Part shown: in pieces, positions 1 through 7,980 of the stretch
How positions within the stretch are numbered: the first letter of the stretch is position 1
How the letters are laid out: the number at the start of each line of letters is the position of its first letter
Assembly: GCA_028277985.1 (NCBI GenBank)
Contig: JANQFG010000147.1
Coordinates: forward strand, 1 to 59,897
DNA: 59,897 bases
Direction: 5' to 3'
Origin: a bacterium
Lineage (GTDB): Bacteria; Desulfobacterota; DSWW01
The notes under the pieces: generated by a model
Databases searched by the model: none
The model's input: only the letters and a program-made list of their open reading frames with translations
What the model was told of the DNA's origin: nothing
Made by a program: the position numbers and the translations under genes

Positions 1-10
1 AGGAAAATAA

Positions 11-36
11 AAAAAGCGAGCGCTCGCTCGATTTTT
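11..36. terminator. A/T-flanked palindrome, terminator or operator
   Basis: A 14-base perfect palindrome (AGCGAGCGCTCGCT, 15-28) lies between an A run (11-15) and a T run (32-36), so it reads as a factor-independent terminator in both directions. It also sits just upstream of a TTGACA element and has the symmetry of a TetR-type operator; the group downstream contains a TetR gene. Which role it has cannot be decided from sequence alone. Confidence 0.4.
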
Positions 37-37
37 C

Positions 38-66
38 TTGACATCCGCCCTCGCGCGTGCTAGCGT
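38..66 (+). promoter_or_regulatory. possible sigma70 promoter for the acyl-CoA group
   Basis: TTGACA at 38-43 is a perfect -35 element; 17 bases later TAGCGT (61-66) is a poor -10 match. It would give a leader of about 135 bases before the gene at 209. Confidence 0.3.
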
Positions 67-118
67 TAAGCCTCCGCTTCAGAGATACATTGCTACGCAC
101 AAGCATGCGAGAGGGCGG
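45..118 (+). repeat. long imperfect inverted repeat in 5' leader
   Basis: Bases 45-61 and 102-118 are complementary over 17 positions with one mismatch (53/110) and one G-U pair (57/106), around a 40-base loop. Read as RNA it is a strong hairpin in the leader of the first gene; read as DNA it could be an old mobile-repeat end. No T tract follows, so it is not a terminator on the plus strand. Confidence 0.45.
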
Positions 119-208
119 AATCGCGAGCGTTAGCGTGGCGATCTCCTGGCGTCGACATACAAGACCTAAGAAGGCCCGGCAAACGAACAATCTTCCGAGA
201 GGTTCCAG

Positions 209-931
209 ATGAGTACCCTCCTGATGGTGAGACACGGACAGGCGAGTTTCGGCGAGGTGGATTACGACAGGCTCTCGGAGATGGGGGAGACCCAGTCTTC
301 TCTGTTGGGGGAGTACTGGTTGAAGCGGGGCCAGCAATTCGATGCCCTGTTCACCGGAGCCCAGAAACGGCAGGTCGACACCTTGCTGCTGCTGCGGGAC
401 GTCTACCAGAAAGCAGGCATCGATCTGCCCGAGCCGGTCGTGAACGAGGCCTTCAACGAATACGACGCCTCCGGCATGCTCGCCAACTTCCTTCCCATTC
501 TCCTCAAGGAAAAACCGGAGCTGGAGGCAACAGTGAATCGGGCCATGAATGTGGGGGAGGATTCGACCGTTCGGCGAAAAGCCTTCCAGGAAATCCTGAC
601 GATCGTGATGAACCGCTGGATTGCCGGGCAGATCGACCCGAAGAGCGTGGAGTCGTGGGAGCTGTTCACTCACCGCGTGATACGGGGCGTGGAGAAGATC
701 GTCGCAGCCTATCCAACCGGAAAGACCGTTGCCGTGTTCACCTCGGGGGGGCCGATCTCGGCGGTTATGCAGTATGCCCTGGAGACAACGGACAGGATTG
801 CGCTTTCCCTGGGATGGGTCGTCAAGAACGCGAGTGTCAACGAGTTCAAGTACCGGGGGGACCGGTTCTCTCTGACCGGGTTCAACATGACGCCACATTT
901 CAATGAGGACACCTACGTGACGTTTCGGTAG
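209..931 (+). CDS. histidine phosphatase family protein
   Basis: Histidine phosphatase superfamily (phosphoglycerate-mutase-like) protein of 240 residues, a normal length. The signature RHG is at residues 8-10, with His9 the expected phosphohistidine, followed by QASFGEVDYD. Odd: where most relatives have a second catalytic histidine in SHGG, this protein reads FTSGGPIS (about residues 177-184), so Ser stands for His; some acyl-CoA-linked relatives share this wording. Substrate unknown; small-molecule phosphomonoesterase activity is inference. The ATG follows GAGAGG at 6 bases. It leads a plus-strand group: the acyl-CoA dehydrogenase begins 29 bases after its stop, and a TetR gene and flavoprotein follow, which points to lipid metabolism. 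Confidence 0.85.
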   Translation: MSTLLMVRHGQASFGEVDYDRLSEMGETQSSLLGEYWLKRGQQFDALFTGAQKRQVDTLLLLRDVYQKAGIDLPEPVVNEAFNEYDASGMLANFLPILLKEKPELEATVNRAMNVGEDSTVRRKAFQEILTIVMNRWIAGQIDPKSVESWELFTHRVIRGVEKIVAAYPTGKTVAVFTSGGPISAVMQYALETTDRIALSLGWVVKNASVNEFKYRGDRFSLTGFNMTPHFNEDTYVTFR

Positions 932-960
932 GTTCCGAGACACAACGCGAGGAGGAGATC

Positions 961-2163
961 ATGGATTTCGAAATACCGGAAAGAACAAAGGTCATCCTGG
1001 AGATGACCCAGGAGTTCCTGGAAAAGGAGGTTTATCCTCTGGAGGCGCATTTCGTGGGGAAGAAGTTCCGCGACATGTTGCCGGAGATCAAGCGGTGCCA
1101 GGCGATGGTCAAGAAGATGGAGCTCTGGGGCCCCCAGATTCCGAAAGAGCTCGGCGGGATGGGGTTGGGCCTCGTGGATCACGCTCTGATGACCGAGGTG
1201 CTCGGAGCGAGCCCGCTCGGGCACATCATCTTCGGCTGTCAGGCCCCGGATGCCGGAAACATCGAGATCCTCGAGAAGTACGCAACCCCGGAGCAGCGGG
1301 ACGAGTATCTCATTCCCCTGGCGAACGGCGATATCCGGAGCTGTTTCTCCATGTGCGAGCCGGAGCTGGCCGGATCGAATCCGACCGAGCTGGCCACCAC
1401 GGCGGTTCGCGACGGCGATCAATGGGTCGTCAACGGGCACAAGTGGTTCAGCTCATCCGCGGACGGTGCGAAGTTTGCCATCGTGATGGCCGTGACCGAT
1501 CCGGACGCCCCGGTCTATCTGCGGGCGAGCATGATCATCGTTCCCACCGACACGCCCGGGTTCGAGCTGATTCGAAACGTCTCGGTGATGGGTCACGAGG
1601 GGGATGACTACGCGAGTCACGGCGAAATCATGTACCAGAACTGCCGGGTGCCGGCGGAGAATCTGCTGGGCCCTCAGGGGCAGGGTTTCGTGATTGCCCA
1701 GGAACGCCTCGGTCCGGGCCGTATTCACCACTGCATGCGCTGGATCGGGATCTGCAACCGCAGCTTTGACATGATGTGCAAGCGTGTGACCGAGCGCAAG
1801 GTGGGCGGGGGAAAGCTCCTGGCCCAGAAGCAGATCATGCAGGAGTGGATTGCCGAGAGCCGGGCCGAGATCCACGCAGCCCGGCTGATGGTCCTGCACG
1901 CCGCCTGGAAGATCGAGACCGAGGACCAGTATGCTGCACGGGAAGAGGTCTCCATGATCAAGTTCTTTGTGGCGCCCATCATGCTGAAGGTGGTCGACCG
2001 GGCCATACAGGCCCACGGTGCCCTGGGCGTGAGTGATGACACGATCCTCTCCTTTTTCTATCGTCAGGAACGAGCGGCCCGGATCTATGACGGGCCGGAC
2101 GAAGTGCACAAGGTGGTCCTGTCGAGACGGGTTCTGCGTGAGTACACCGAGGCCCACCCCTAG
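961..2163 (+). CDS. acyl-CoA dehydrogenase
   Basis: FAD-dependent acyl-CoA dehydrogenase of 400 residues, full length. It would oxidise an acyl-CoA to the trans-2-enoyl-CoA, passing electrons to ETF. The N-terminal helical domain, the middle beta domain (CFSMCEPELAGSNPTE, then GHKWFSSSADGAKF) and the C-terminal helical domain are all present. Near the C terminus IYDGPDEVH occupies the place of IYEGT, so Asp377 replaces the usual Glu base of medium-chain enzymes, as in ACAD10/11-like relatives. Acyl-chain specificity cannot be read. An AGGAGGAG ribosome site precedes the ATG by about 4 bases. The neighbouring TetR gene may control it. A phosphotransferase of the ACAD10 type lies far away at 56.6 kb. 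Confidence 0.93.
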   Translation: MDFEIPERTKVILEMTQEFLEKEVYPLEAHFVGKKFRDMLPEIKRCQAMVKKMELWGPQIPKELGGMGLGLVDHALMTEVLGASPLGHIIFGCQAPDAGNIEILEKYATPEQRDEYLIPLANGDIRSCFSMCEPELAGSNPTELATTAVRDGDQWVVNGHKWFSSSADGAKFAIVMAVTDPDAPVYLRASMIIVPTDTPGFELIRNVSVMGHEGDDYASHGEIMYQNCRVPAENLLGPQGQGFVIAQERLGPGRIHHCMRWIGICNRSFDMMCKRVTERKVGGGKLLAQKQIMQEWIAESRAEIHAARLMVLHAAWKIETEDQYAAREEVSMIKFFVAPIMLKVVDRAIQAHGALGVSDDTILSFFYRQERAARIYDGPDEVHKVVLSRRVLREYTEAHP

Positions 2164-2207
2164 GAGAGCCGAAAGAGGCACAACAAAGAGAGTTCGAGAA
2201 GTTGCGT

Positions 2208-2897
2208 ATGCTTCCTTTCCAGGAATTCAAGAAGCGGATGGCGCCGAGCATCGAGATCATCTGCCGCGATATCATTCAGGAGAACAAAGGTGTGATCTCC
2301 GTGAAGAAGGAAGCGGTCGCGGTGAAGAACATGATGCGGATCCTCGATGCCGTTTTTTCGCTCAACAGGGAGAAGGGCTTCGAGACGATGACCCTTCGGG
2401 ACCTGAGCCGGAAGTCGGGGCTCAGCATGGGTGCCCTGTATTCGTATTTCCCCGGCAAGGAAGAGCTTCGATCCATGATCCTGCGCAGGGGGGTTGCCTA
2501 CACGCGAGAGGTCATTCTGGCGCAGGCAGGGACCTGCACCGACCCGGCCGAAAAGCTCAAGGTGGCGATCGAGACCCACCTGTATCTGTCCGAGGCGCTG
2601 AGGCCGTTTTTTTACTTCGCCTATATGGAGGCGTCCTCTCTTTCCAAGCGTGAAAAGAGACGGGCCATGGAGGATGAGCTGACCACGGAGCAGATCTTCC
2701 TCGACATCCTGGAGGAAGGGGTTGCCTCCGGGGATTTTGACTGCCCGGAGGTGGACCTGGTGGCCGCTCTGATCAAGGCGGTCCTGCAGGATTGGTACCT
2801 GAAGCGCTGGAAATACAAGCGAAAAGGTATTACGGTAGAGCAGTACGCGAGGTTTGTAGTCGGTTTTGTCTCGAGCCGACTGACGCTCGATCGCTGA
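2208..2897 (+). CDS. TetR family transcriptional regulator
   Basis: TetR-type repressor of 229 residues. The helix-turn-helix is at roughly residues 40-85 (MTLRDLSRKSGLSMGALYSYF is its core, ending in the typical YxYF), and the rest is a helical ligand domain. Before the HTH there is an extension of about 35 residues, long for the family. A TTG two codons upstream (2202) keeps frame; the ATG at 2208 is preferred, but the ribosome site is weak. It starts 44 bases after the acyl-CoA dehydrogenase stop and is followed by a flavin reductase gene, so an acyl-CoA or lipid effector is likely (inference from context). The palindrome at 15-28 is a candidate operator. Confidence 0.88.
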   Translation: MLPFQEFKKRMAPSIEIICRDIIQENKGVISVKKEAVAVKNMMRILDAVFSLNREKGFETMTLRDLSRKSGLSMGALYSYFPGKEELRSMILRRGVAYTREVILAQAGTCTDPAEKLKVAIETHLYLSEALRPFFYFAYMEASSLSKREKRRAMEDELTTEQIFLDILEEGVASGDFDCPEVDLVAALIKAVLQDWYLKRWKYKRKGITVEQYARFVVGFVSSRLTLDR

Positions 2898-2923
2898 GAA
2901 ACAATCATGGAAGCCCACGCGTC

Positions 2924-4063
2924 ATGGACACCTACGACCTTGTTGTAGCGGGAGCCGGGCCGGCCGGGTTGACCCTGGCGTGGAAAGCTTCCGAGCAGGG
3001 CGTTCGCGTTCTCCTCTTTGACCGGAAGAAGAACGCGGGCCATGTCAGCTACACCACATCTGCGAGTTACATCGACTTGAAGCGATGGGCCCTGCCGGAC
3101 GAGATCGCCCACCCGATTACCACGATTCACTTCTCCTCTCCGGGCGCCGCCATCCGAAGCTCGACCCGGGCTTGCGTCCTGCGCAGGAGGCAGCTCCTCG
3201 CGGAACTCGAGAAGAGGTGTCTCGGAAACGGGGTCGAGATCCGCTACGGAACCTATGCCAGGGACATCGACGTCCGTGACGAGGCCATCCGAAATGTTCA
3301 ATTGTCGGACAAGTCCGCCGTCGATGGGGCGGTGTTTGCCGATTGCTCGGGGCTGGGCAACGTTTTCAACAGGGCCCTGCCCGTGAACACGAGCCCGGCT
3401 ACCCGCGCGCTCGGGTACGAGCACGTCGTCCCACTCAACAGCGAACCGGAAGGGATCGACCTGTACATGGGAGGAGTGCTCGACGGAGGTTACGGTTGGC
3501 TCTTTCCCGTCGATGACGAGCGTGCGATCGTAGGGGTGGGCACCCTGGTGCCCGAGCACTTCCCCCGGATTCGGCAGATGCTCGACTTGTTCCTAAAGGT
3601 TCCCAGGATCGCGGAACGCGTTGAGAACAACCCACTCGAGTCATACGGGGGTGTGTTTCAGAGCGGGATGCCGCTCAAGCGTTTTCATCGCGGCAATCTG
3701 GTCATCGTTGGAGACGTAGCCTTCCAGGGAAATCCGGCGGCCGGTGAGGGCATTCGGTATGTGATGGACTCGGCCGAGATGGCTTCACGGGCGGTTACGG
3801 CCGCTGTGAAAGCCCAGGACATGTCCCACCTTGGGGCGTATTCACAGGATTGGGTGGACAAGTACTACTCGCTCTACAGAACCAATTACAAGGTTCAGAG
3901 GTTTCTGGTCTGGCTCACCCGACAGACGAGGCTGCTGGATTTCATGGTGAGGATGGGCAACAAGGCGAGCGATTCCACGGTCGAGACGTTGGTCAGGGGC
4001 GAGGCTTCGGGTGCTTTTGTGCTGGCAAAGCTTTCCAAGCTGCTCTACAAACCCTTCACATAA
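2924..4063 (+). CDS. geranylgeranyl reductase family FAD oxidoreductase
   Basis: FAD-dependent oxidoreductase of 379 residues in the geranylgeranyl-reductase/PHBH-like superfamily. The N-terminal dinucleotide fold is clear (VVAGAGPAGLTLAWKA, residues 7-22, then an acidic end at LLFDRK), and the second FAD motif is IVGDVAFQGNPAAGEGI in the C-terminal third. Relatives reduce isoprenoid double bonds of lipids or quinones, or act on other hydrophobic substrates; the substrate here is unknown. The reading frame is open upstream to 2792, but ATG 2924 starts exactly at the canonical Rossmann fold, so it is chosen; the upstream part overlaps the TetR gene. Last gene of the acyl-CoA group, convergent with the secreted protein at 4099. 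Confidence 0.85.
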   Translation: MDTYDLVVAGAGPAGLTLAWKASEQGVRVLLFDRKKNAGHVSYTTSASYIDLKRWALPDEIAHPITTIHFSSPGAAIRSSTRACVLRRRQLLAELEKRCLGNGVEIRYGTYARDIDVRDEAIRNVQLSDKSAVDGAVFADCSGLGNVFNRALPVNTSPATRALGYEHVVPLNSEPEGIDLYMGGVLDGGYGWLFPVDDERAIVGVGTLVPEHFPRIRQMLDLFLKVPRIAERVENNPLESYGGVFQSGMPLKRFHRGNLVIVGDVAFQGNPAAGEGIRYVMDSAEMASRAVTAAVKAQDMSHLGAYSQDWVDKYYSLYRTNYKVQRFLVWLTRQTRLLDFMVRMGNKASDSTVETLVRGEASGAFVLAKLSKLLYKPFT

Positions 4064-4098
4064 GCGAACACGGACAGGGACGGCGCCCGCCCGGGTCG

Positions 4099-5466
4099 TC
4101 AATCCAGGTTCAGCTGGTTGATGCGTGTCTTACCGTCGATATTGATCCGGAGTGGGTTGTCCCGCACGTTGAGACAGGCTACCTCGTCGCCGGGACGGTA
4201 ATGGGGGGGAAAGTAGACTTCCACGAGGAGCTTGTACCGACCCGCCGTCGGGGTGTCGCTCACCATCTCGGTCTGCAAGACCCCGATGCTTCCCTCGTAG
4301 CTCTCCGGAGGCTCCACCACCGTGACATCGTCCACGTAACGCTGACGGATCTCCATCACTTCGGTGTATTCCGGGGGAAAGACCGCCCGGATCAGCATGG
4401 CCCCTCCGTGGCCGTAGAGAACTCGCCATTCATCCTGCTTCGGTGAAAAACGCTTCTCCATCTCCGACATCCTGCCGTCGATGATCAGGGGTTCGAGGTT
4501 TTCGCTGTTTCGAAAGAGGGAGCCGATCGCATTGGGTGCCAGGTCCGCCCCGAACCAGATGTGGCTGGAGGAGATCACCTTGTCCACACCTTTGGGGATG
4601 TTCGCTTCGGCAGGTACGATGGTGATGCTTTCGTAGAGATGCAGATCGGTCAGGCTCGTCATGCCGCGGAGACCGAAAGGAAGCTTGAAGAACTGCTCGA
4701 GCCGCCGGATCACCCGAATCGGCCCCTTGATATAGGCGACCACATCCTGACCAAGCATCTCCTCGTGTATGGAAAGGGGTATCATGTTGAAGAAGAACCG
4801 GATCTGAACCCGGGTCTTCATCCTGTCCATGCGGTTCTTGCCGTCCCCGCCCGCTGCCGGCAGGATGGCGCCCACATCGGAGAAGCCCGTGTGAAGCCCA
4901 TCCTCGGTGATGATGAATTTGTAGTAGGAAACGGCCGAGGTGACTTCCTCGGTCTCGTAGTTGTAGCGCACGTAGTCCGGGAGGGGACAAAGGGGAGGGG
5001 GCTCTGCCCGGTACGAGGCCAGATACACCCATGCCGCGGCCCCACCCACCGGATCCACCAGACCGATTTCGATGACCGAGGCTGCCCCTTGCAGCGGGTT
5101 CCTCGGGTCCGCTTTCGTGCCGGCGTCGCGCGCCATGAAGAGGAGCACGTCCTGGTTGTCCAGCAGGCCGTTGCTCTCTGCACCGTTGTTCTTGCTGCCG
5201 AGGGGAAAGATCCAGTCCTTTTCCGGGGTTCTCTCGTCCACCTGAAACCGGATCGCCTCGTACTTCCCGTCCTGGTGGCGAAAGAGCCTCAGTGCCTCGA
5301 GGCGGGTTCCGAGGAATGTCTCCAGCCAGTTGCCCCGAACGAGCACCGGGTCCATTCCACGGTCGAGTGGTCGCGCATGGGTCCGCTCAGGCCGTGCCGA
5401 GAGCAGGATGAGAAGCACCAACAAGAAGACCCGAAGAGCGTCGCGTGGGCCGCGTCCTATCTCCAT
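4099..5466 (-). CDS. secreted protein of unknown function
   Basis: A 455-residue protein I do not recognise. The start at 5466 is supported by GGAG 9 bases upstream and by a signal peptide directly after it (hydrophobic VFLLVLLILLSA about residues 13-24, cleavage near THA-RP); the longer open frame upstream overlaps the aminoacylase gene and has shadow composition. The mature protein has no Cys-rich or membrane segments, is rich in beta-prone stretches, and looks periplasmic or exported. It starts 53 bases after the D-aminoacylase gene, same strand, so the two may be co-transcribed. Homologues are probably conserved unknowns of deltaproteobacteria (inference). Confidence 0.75.
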   Translation of the reverse strand: MEIGRGPRDALRVFLLVLLILLSARPERTHARPLDRGMDPVLVRGNWLETFLGTRLEALRLFRHQDGKYEAIRFQVDERTPEKDWIFPLGSKNNGAESNGLLDNQDVLLFMARDAGTKADPRNPLQGAASVIEIGLVDPVGGAAAWVYLASYRAEPPPLCPLPDYVRYNYETEEVTSAVSYYKFIITEDGLHTGFSDVGAILPAAGGDGKNRMDRMKTRVQIRFFFNMIPLSIHEEMLGQDVVAYIKGPIRVIRRLEQFFKLPFGLRGMTSLTDLHLYESITIVPAEANIPKGVDKVISSSHIWFGADLAPNAIGSLFRNSENLEPLIIDGRMSEMEKRFSPKQDEWRVLYGHGGAMLIRAVFPPEYTEVMEIRQRYVDDVTVVEPPESYEGSIGVLQTEMVSDTPTAGRYKLLVEVYFPPHYRPGDEVACLNVRDNPLRINIDGKTRINQLNLD

Positions 5467-5519
5467 GGCGCCATTCTCCGTTCGACGCAGTTCCCGGTCC
5501 CACCGGTCAGGGTCGAGGG

Positions 5520-7091
5520 TTACCTTCGCAGGACCCTTCCGGCCCGGTTGTCGAGAGCCTGGCCCTCCCGAACCGCCTCGCTTCCGTTCACAAAGACGTT
5601 CCGGATTCCTTTCGGGTGTCGGCGGGGCTCTTCGTAGGTGGAGGTGTCGATGATCGCCTCCGGATCGAACACCACCAGGTCCGCCTTCATACCCGGCCGG
5701 ACGAGGCCCCGGTCTTTCAGCCCGAGACGGGCGGCAGGCGCAGAGGTCATCTTCCGGATCGCCTCCTCGAGATCCAGAATCCCGAGATCGCGACAGTAGT
5801 GGCCGAGGATGCGCGGGAACGCGCCGTAGAGCCGTGGGTGGGGCTTCCCGCCGAGCAGGCCGTCGGTGCAGGCGATATGGAGGGGGTGCCTGAGAATCGT
5901 CTGCACGTCTTCTTCGTCGGCGATGAACAGAATCATCGAGACGTTCAGGTCCTCCTCCACGAGCAGGTCGCATACCGCGTCGATCAACGGCCTGCCCATC
6001 GCCTCTTCAAGCTCCAGAAGGTTCTTGCCTTCCACGTGCTTGTTCTTTTGTGACCCCACGGCAGAGACACGGATGTCGGACAGATCGATGGTCGAAGCGG
6101 TTCTCGATGCCACTTCCTCCAGGATCTTCCGGCGGATGTCCGGGTCCTTCAACCTCTCGATCATCTTGTCCGGCCCGCCTTCCTGGAGCCACTCCGGAAG
6201 AACTGCGAACAGCATGGTGCTCCCGGCCGTGTAAGGGTACTGGTCGAAGGTTACTTCGATGCCCCTCAGCCGCGCAGTCTCAAGCCTGCGGAGCAACTCC
6301 CCCGCCTTGCCGAACTGGGCCCTGCCACCCGCCTTGAGGTGTGAGATGTGCAGGGGCGCACCGCTCTTCTCGCACACACGCAACATCTCGTCCGTCGCTT
6401 CGAAGAGTTGCGAGTCTTCGCTTCGGAGGTGGACGACAAGGAATCCGCCGTATCGTGTCATCTCGGAACAGAGGGCGGCCAGCTCTTCTTCATCTGCATA
6501 AGAGCAGGGAGGATAGATCAGCCCGGTCGAGAGACCGACCGCCCCGGCCTCGAAGCCCTGATGAAGGAGTGCGATCATCTCCTCGAGTTCCCCGGCCGTT
6601 GGCTTTCTGTCTTCCATGCCCATGACCCAGAGCCGGAGATTGCCGTGAGGCAGGAGACACGCGAGATTCAAGCCGGGCCCTGTGCGTTCGAGGGCCGTCA
6701 GGTACTCATCAAAGCTCGACCAGGTCCACTCGATGTCCGGGTTCCCGAGCAGCCCGGACAGGTGTCTGCCCCAGTCCGATTTCTGTTCCCCCTTCACGGG
6801 TGCTGCTGCGATGCCGTCCTGTCCGAGCAGTTCGGTCGTCACACCCTGCATCAGCTTTGGGGGAAGACAGGGGTCTTCAAAGACCATCAGGTCGGAATGG
6901 CTGTGCGTGTCGATGAAACCGGGCGCGACTGCCATGTTCGCGCAATCCACGACCCGTTTCGCGCCTGCCTGCTGTAACGGACCGACTTCGGCGATGGTAT
7001 CGCCCCGAATACCCACATCGGCCCGGTGCCAGGGGCCGCCGGTCCCATCGAAGACGCGACCGCCCTTGAGGATCAGATCAAAGTCGTTCAT
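5520..7091 (-). CDS. D-aminoacylase (N-acyl-D-amino-acid deacylase)
   Basis: Amidohydrolase of 523 residues of the D-aminoacylase group, which hydrolyses N-acyl-D-amino acids or related amides. Seen: the N-terminal beta sandwich (ILKGGRVFDGTGG), metal site DTHSHSD (His63 and His65), PPCSYADEEE with the characteristic metal-ligand Cys, HISHLKAGG, FDQYPYTAGST, and the late ACTDGLLGG...HPRLYGAFPR block that is typical of the family. The start at 7091 has AGGAGG 8 bases upstream. Cytosolic; natural substrate not known. Upstream lies the 55-base palindrome and then the divergent toxin-antitoxin pair. The secreted protein gene at 5466 follows in the same direction. Confidence 0.9.
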   Translation of the reverse strand: MNDFDLILKGGRVFDGTGGPWHRADVGIRGDTIAEVGPLQQAGAKRVVDCANMAVAPGFIDTHSHSDLMVFEDPCLPPKLMQGVTTELLGQDGIAAAPVKGEQKSDWGRHLSGLLGNPDIEWTWSSFDEYLTALERTGPGLNLACLLPHGNLRLWVMGMEDRKPTAGELEEMIALLHQGFEAGAVGLSTGLIYPPCSYADEEELAALCSEMTRYGGFLVVHLRSEDSQLFEATDEMLRVCEKSGAPLHISHLKAGGRAQFGKAGELLRRLETARLRGIEVTFDQYPYTAGSTMLFAVLPEWLQEGGPDKMIERLKDPDIRRKILEEVASRTASTIDLSDIRVSAVGSQKNKHVEGKNLLELEEAMGRPLIDAVCDLLVEEDLNVSMILFIADEEDVQTILRHPLHIACTDGLLGGKPHPRLYGAFPRILGHYCRDLGILDLEEAIRKMTSAPAARLGLKDRGLVRPGMKADLVVFDPEAIIDTSTYEEPRRHPKGIRNVFVNGSEAVREGQALDNRAGRVLRR

Positions 7092-7145
7092 GGACAAGCC
7101 CTCCTGGGCCGGGAATATAGCATGTTTGAGATTTTGGGTCAGATT

Positions 7146-7200
7146 TGGGGTCAGGCCGAAACTATCAACCCTCAGGGTTGATAGTTTCGGCCTGACCCCA
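7146..7200. repeat. 55-base perfect palindrome (REP-like)
   Basis: Two 27-base arms (7146-7172 and 7174-7200) are exact reverse complements around a single C at 7173. Each arm has TGGGGTCAGGCC at its outer end. The outer sequence echoes just outside as TTGGGTCAG (about 7135). This resembles REP-like palindromes with GGGGTCAGG ends seen in other proteobacterial genomes, often linked to Y1/RAYT transposases; none is in this window. It lies between divergent genes and could also form a cruciform or end transcription. Confidence 0.8.
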
Positions 7201-7283
7201 TGATGTGTGATCTTCCTGATCTCCCAGTTCGCTTTCCTCTTCGTCCCGGTTCTGCTAAGATGGCACTTGAATGACATGGATTG

Positions 7284-7305
7284 ATGGCATGAATTATGCC
7301 ATAAT
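7284..7305 (+). promoter_or_regulatory. toxin-antitoxin operator over promoter
   Basis: ATGGCAT (7284-7290) and ATGCCAT (7296-7302) form a 7-base inverted repeat with a 5-base spacer. The right arm overlaps a candidate -10 (CATAAT, 7300-7305), 21 bases before the antitoxin ATG. This is the arrangement expected for autorepression by a ribbon-helix-helix antitoxin. Confidence 0.55.
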
Positions 7306-7325
7306 ATACAGGCAGGAGGTGTGCC

Positions 7326-7589
7326 ATGAAGGACTCAACTCTGCGCAATTTCCATGTGCCCTTGCCGGAAGATCTCTACGGCAGACTTCGTGAAGAGGCA
7401 AGCCGCACCAAGAAGCCTGCCACGGTTCTAGCCAGGTACGCCATTGAGGACTGGCTCGAGCAGAGAAAGAAGGTCGAACTCCGCGAAGCCATCGCCGCCT
7501 ATGCGGCCCGAAATGCTGGAACGGAGCATGACCTGGACGAGGATCTGGAAGAGGCTTCGGTAGCACACTTGCTTTCAGAAAAGGAATAG
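7326..7589 (+). CDS. ribbon-helix-helix antitoxin
   Basis: Small protein of 87 residues directly upstream of a MazF/PemK toxin. The N-terminal half fits a ribbon-helix-helix DNA-binding fold (beta strand RNFHVPLP, then helices LYGRLREEASRTKKPATVLARYAIEDWL); the acidic C-terminal half (DLDEDLEEASVAHLLSEKE) should wrap and neutralise the toxin. AGGAGG lies 7 bases before the ATG. It starts only 5 bases before the toxin gene, the usual antitoxin-first order, and probably represses its own operon through the inverted repeat overlapping the promoter. Confidence 0.85.
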   Translation: MKDSTLRNFHVPLPEDLYGRLREEASRTKKPATVLARYAIEDWLEQRKKVELREAIAAYAARNAGTEHDLDEDLEEASVAHLLSEKE

Positions 7590-7594
7590 CTATC

Positions 7595-7942
7595 GTGAGA
7601 CGAGGAGATCTCTTCTGGGCCGATCTGGTGCCCCGCTCCGGTTCCGAACAAAAGGGACGACGACCGGTTGTCGTGGTATCCCATGATGGATTCAACCAAA
7701 CGCCGGGTTGGCGATCGGTGATCGTGGTTCCCATCTCTTCCTCTTCCGCCCAGTCCATGAGGGGGCCGACAGCGATCGACCTGCCCAAGGGATCGGGCGG
7801 CATCAAGAAACAGAGTGTGGCCTTGTGCCACCAGGTCACCACGCTTGATCGAGCCAAGCTGACAAAGCGAATAGGGACGCTCGACAAAGACCTCACGCAA
7901 CGGGTTGAACAGGGACTAAAGGCAGCACTTGATATGGAATAG
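7595..7942 (+). CDS. MazF/PemK family endoribonuclease toxin
   Basis: Type II toxin of 115 residues, normal for the family. Seen: the N-terminal MRRGDLFWADL strand, the GRRPVVVVSHDGFN motif, the conserved SVIVVPISS strand, and the central QSVALCHQVTTLDRAKL with the typical Cys/Gln and the late Leu-rich helix. MazF proteins cut mRNA at short sequences in single strands. The start follows the antitoxin stop by 5 bases, so the two are translationally linked. No frameshift or missing core motif is seen, so it is probably functional. Target sequence cannot be predicted. Confidence 0.9.
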   Translation: MRRGDLFWADLVPRSGSEQKGRRPVVVVSHDGFNQTPGWRSVIVVPISSSSAQSMRGPTAIDLPKGSGGIKKQSVALCHQVTTLDRAKLTKRIGTLDKDLTQRVEQGLKAALDME

Positions 7943-7980
7943 AAGAATCCCTCCAACAACCTTACAAGGAGAGAAACCAA

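Noticed and set aside
4561..5637. 358-residue plus-strand frame opposite the secreted protein gene
   Set aside because: The minus-strand frame has signal peptide and ribosome site; the plus frame has none.
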